Source of the DNA: Candidatus Dojkabacteria bacterium
GTDB taxonomy: Bacteria; Patescibacteriota; Dojkabacteria; J137
Assembly: GCA_020429495.1 (NCBI GenBank)
Contig: JAGQLJ010000140.1
Span: 1 to 5,629 of the forward strand
Direction of reading: 5' to 3'
Length of the DNA stretch: 5,629 bases
Part shown: in pieces, positions 4,372-5,629 of the stretch
Layout of the letters: every line of letters begins with the position of its first letter
Position numbering within the stretch: the stretch's first letter is position 1
Notes under the pieces: generated by a model
What the model was told of the DNA's origin: nothing
The model's input: only the letters and a program-made list of their open reading frames with translations
Databases searched by the model: none
Program-made: the position numbers and the translations under genes

Positions 4372-5628
4372 ATGAAATACTCAAAATTATTTTCTAAAAC
4401 AACAAAAACAGTTTCTGAAGATGAAGTTTCAAATAATGCTCAGCTTTTAATTAAAGCTGGATTTGTTTATAAAGAAATGGCAGGTGCCTACTGTTACTTA
4501 CCTTTAGGAATAAAAGTTTTAGAAAAAATAAAACAAATAGTTAGAGAAGAAATGGATAAAATTGGCGGAGAAAAATTTATTATGACTTCTCTTCAAAGAA
4601 AAGAACTTTGGGAAAAAACAGACAGATGGGATGATGAAAAAGTTGATGTTTGGTTTAAATCAGCATTAAAAAATGGAACCGAAGTTGGATTTGGTTGGTC
4701 TCACGAAGAACCAATTTCTGAAATGATGAAACTATACATAAATAGTTATAGAGACTTGCCTGTTTATGTTTATCAATTCCAAACAAAAATGCGAAATGAA
4801 CTAAGAGCTAAAAGTGGAATTATGAGAGGAAGAGAATTTGTAATGAAAGACATGTACTCTTACTCAGTTTCAGATGAAGCTCACGAAGCATTTTATAACA
4901 AAGCAAAAGAAGCCTATTTATCTAGTTTTGAAAGACTAGGACTTGGTGACGATACATTCTTTACATTTGCATCAGGAGGAGCATTTACTCAGTTTAGTCA
5001 CGAATTTCAAACAATTTGTGATGCTGGTGAAGATATTTGCTATCTAGACAGAGGAAAAAGAATTGCAGTAAATGAAGAAGTTTATAACGACGAAGTGCTA
5101 AATCAACTAGGTTTAAAGAAAGATGAGCTAGAACAAGTAAAAACTGCTGAAGTAGGAAATATCTTTAGCTTTGGGTCAACAAAGTCAGAAGAGCTAGATT
5201 TGTACTTTACAGATGAAAATGGAGAAAAGAAACCAGTAATTTTAGGTTCATATGGTATTGGAATAACCAGAGCAATGGGAGTTATTGTAGAAAAATTCCA
5301 TGATGAAAACGGAATTATTTGGCCAGAAAATGTTGCTCCATTTGCAGTTCACATTGTATCAATTGCAAAAGATGAATCTGATGAAGCATATAAAAAAGCA
5401 GAAGAACTTTATAATGAGTTAAATAAAGCAGAAGTTGAAGTTCTGTGGGACGATAGAATAGAAACTAGACCAGGAGAAAAATTTGCGGATTCTGATTTGA
5501 TAGGAATTCCAACTAGAGTTGTTGTTAGTTCAAAAAGTCTAGAAAATGGTGGTTACGAAATAAAGAAGCGAAATGAGAATAATTCTAAAATTGTTTCTAA
5601 AGAAGAGCTTTTAAATATATTCAAATAA
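4372..5628 (+). CDS. proS: Prolyl-tRNA synthetase, short form without the INS editing domain
   Basis: This 418-residue class II synthetase charges tRNA-Pro with proline. Motif 1 lies around 32-75 (GAYCYLPLGIKVLEKI). The WSHEEPISEMM segment is at 109-119, replacing the usual P-T-H-E-E. Motif 2 is at 135-165 (FQTKMRNELRAKSGIMRGREF, written here as consecutive parts, with R141 and E143), and EVGNIFSFG is at 260-268. Motif 3, GSYGIGITRAMG, is at 292-303. The C-terminal HGTP anticodon-binding domain covers about 320-418, starting WPENVAPFAVHIV. Many bacterial enzymes reach about 570 residues because of an editing insertion between motifs 2 and 3; here that interval is only about 125 residues, so cis editing of Ala-tRNA-Pro should be absent. 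The gene is complete. It is co-transcribed behind the second transposase under T-box control. Confidence 0.96.
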   Translation: MKYSKLFSKTTKTVSEDEVSNNAQLLIKAGFVYKEMAGAYCYLPLGIKVLEKIKQIVREEMDKIGGEKFIMTSLQRKELWEKTDRWDDEKVDVWFKSALKNGTEVGFGWSHEEPISEMMKLYINSYRDLPVYVYQFQTKMRNELRAKSGIMRGREFVMKDMYSYSVSDEAHEAFYNKAKEAYLSSFERLGLGDDTFFTFASGGAFTQFSHEFQTICDAGEDICYLDRGKRIAVNEEVYNDEVLNQLGLKKDELEQVKTAEVGNIFSFGSTKSEELDLYFTDENGEKKPVILGSYGIGITRAMGVIVEKFHDENGIIWPENVAPFAVHIVSIAKDESDEAYKKAEELYNELNKAEVEVLWDDRIETRPGEKFADSDLIGIPTRVVVSSKSLENGGYEIKKRNENNSKIVSKEELLNIFK

Positions 5629-5629
5629 G

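Noticed and set aside
1..5629. Alternative code with TGA as glycine (Gracilibacteria/Absconditabacteria)
   Set aside because: No in-frame TGA was found in the genes and glycine is GGN throughout. The absence of TGA as a stop in the six larger genes is noted but fits preference for TAA and TAG; the leader peptide uses TGA.
1..5629. CRISPR array, tRNA or rRNA genes
   Set aside because: No regularly spaced identical repeats and no cloverleaf-like or ribosomal sequence were recognised.

Overview
The window is AT-rich (roughly one third G+C by eye) and every gene lies on the + strand. It holds six protein genes plus a short leader-peptide gene: a Y1 (REP-associated, RAYT-type) tyrosine transposase, asparaginyl-tRNA synthetase, an unrecognised 178-residue protein, a Phe-rich leader peptide, prephenate dehydratase, a second RAYT-type transposase, and a short prolyl-tRNA synthetase. 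No start codon has a visible Shine-Dalgarno sequence. All six full-size genes end in TAA or TAG. Glycine is encoded by GGN with no in-frame TGA, so the standard bacterial code fits. Low G+C, the lack of Shine-Dalgarno sites, RAYT genes and a ProRS without the editing insertion together suggest a Candidate Phyla Radiation (Patescibacteria)-like bacterium. That is inference. A dedicated phenylalanine-biosynthesis gene and a T-box would be uncommon in most such genomes, so another low-GC lineage remains possible.

Left part (1-1877): a RAYT-type gene ends 3 bases before asnS, so the two are probably read together. Their promoter lies outside the window. Middle (1878-2495): a degenerate 7-base repeat follows the asnS stop. 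A good promoter (TTGAAA, 17 bp, TGC-TAGAAT) then drives an unknown protein that most likely starts at ATG 1959 rather than at the upstream TTG, which is the -35 box.

Centre (2496-3491): this is the main finding. A 16-codon leader gene, MKQNKNK followed by six consecutive Phe codons and IRS, precedes prephenate dehydratase. It is followed by mutually exclusive RNA pairings 1:2, 2:3 and 3:4, the last being a terminator with a U run. This is a complete phenylalanine transcription attenuator of the enterobacterial pheL-pheA kind.

Right part (3492-5628): a second run of degenerate heptamers leads into an extended -10 promoter and a T-box leader, with a T-box sequence, an antiterminator and a competing terminator. 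The first gene after the terminator is not proS but a second RAYT-type transposase; proS follows 20 bases later. The transposase therefore appears to be under tRNA-responsive control together with proS. Both transposase genes carry a GC-rich, near-perfect palindrome read in frame in the linker after the HxH motif, which looks like a REP-type hairpin inside the gene of the enzyme expected to act on such hairpins.

Together the region is concerned with charging tRNA (Asn, Pro) and making Phe. Two different amino-acid-starvation sensors lie about 1 kb apart, and transposase genes sit directly upstream of both aminoacyl-tRNA synthetase genes.
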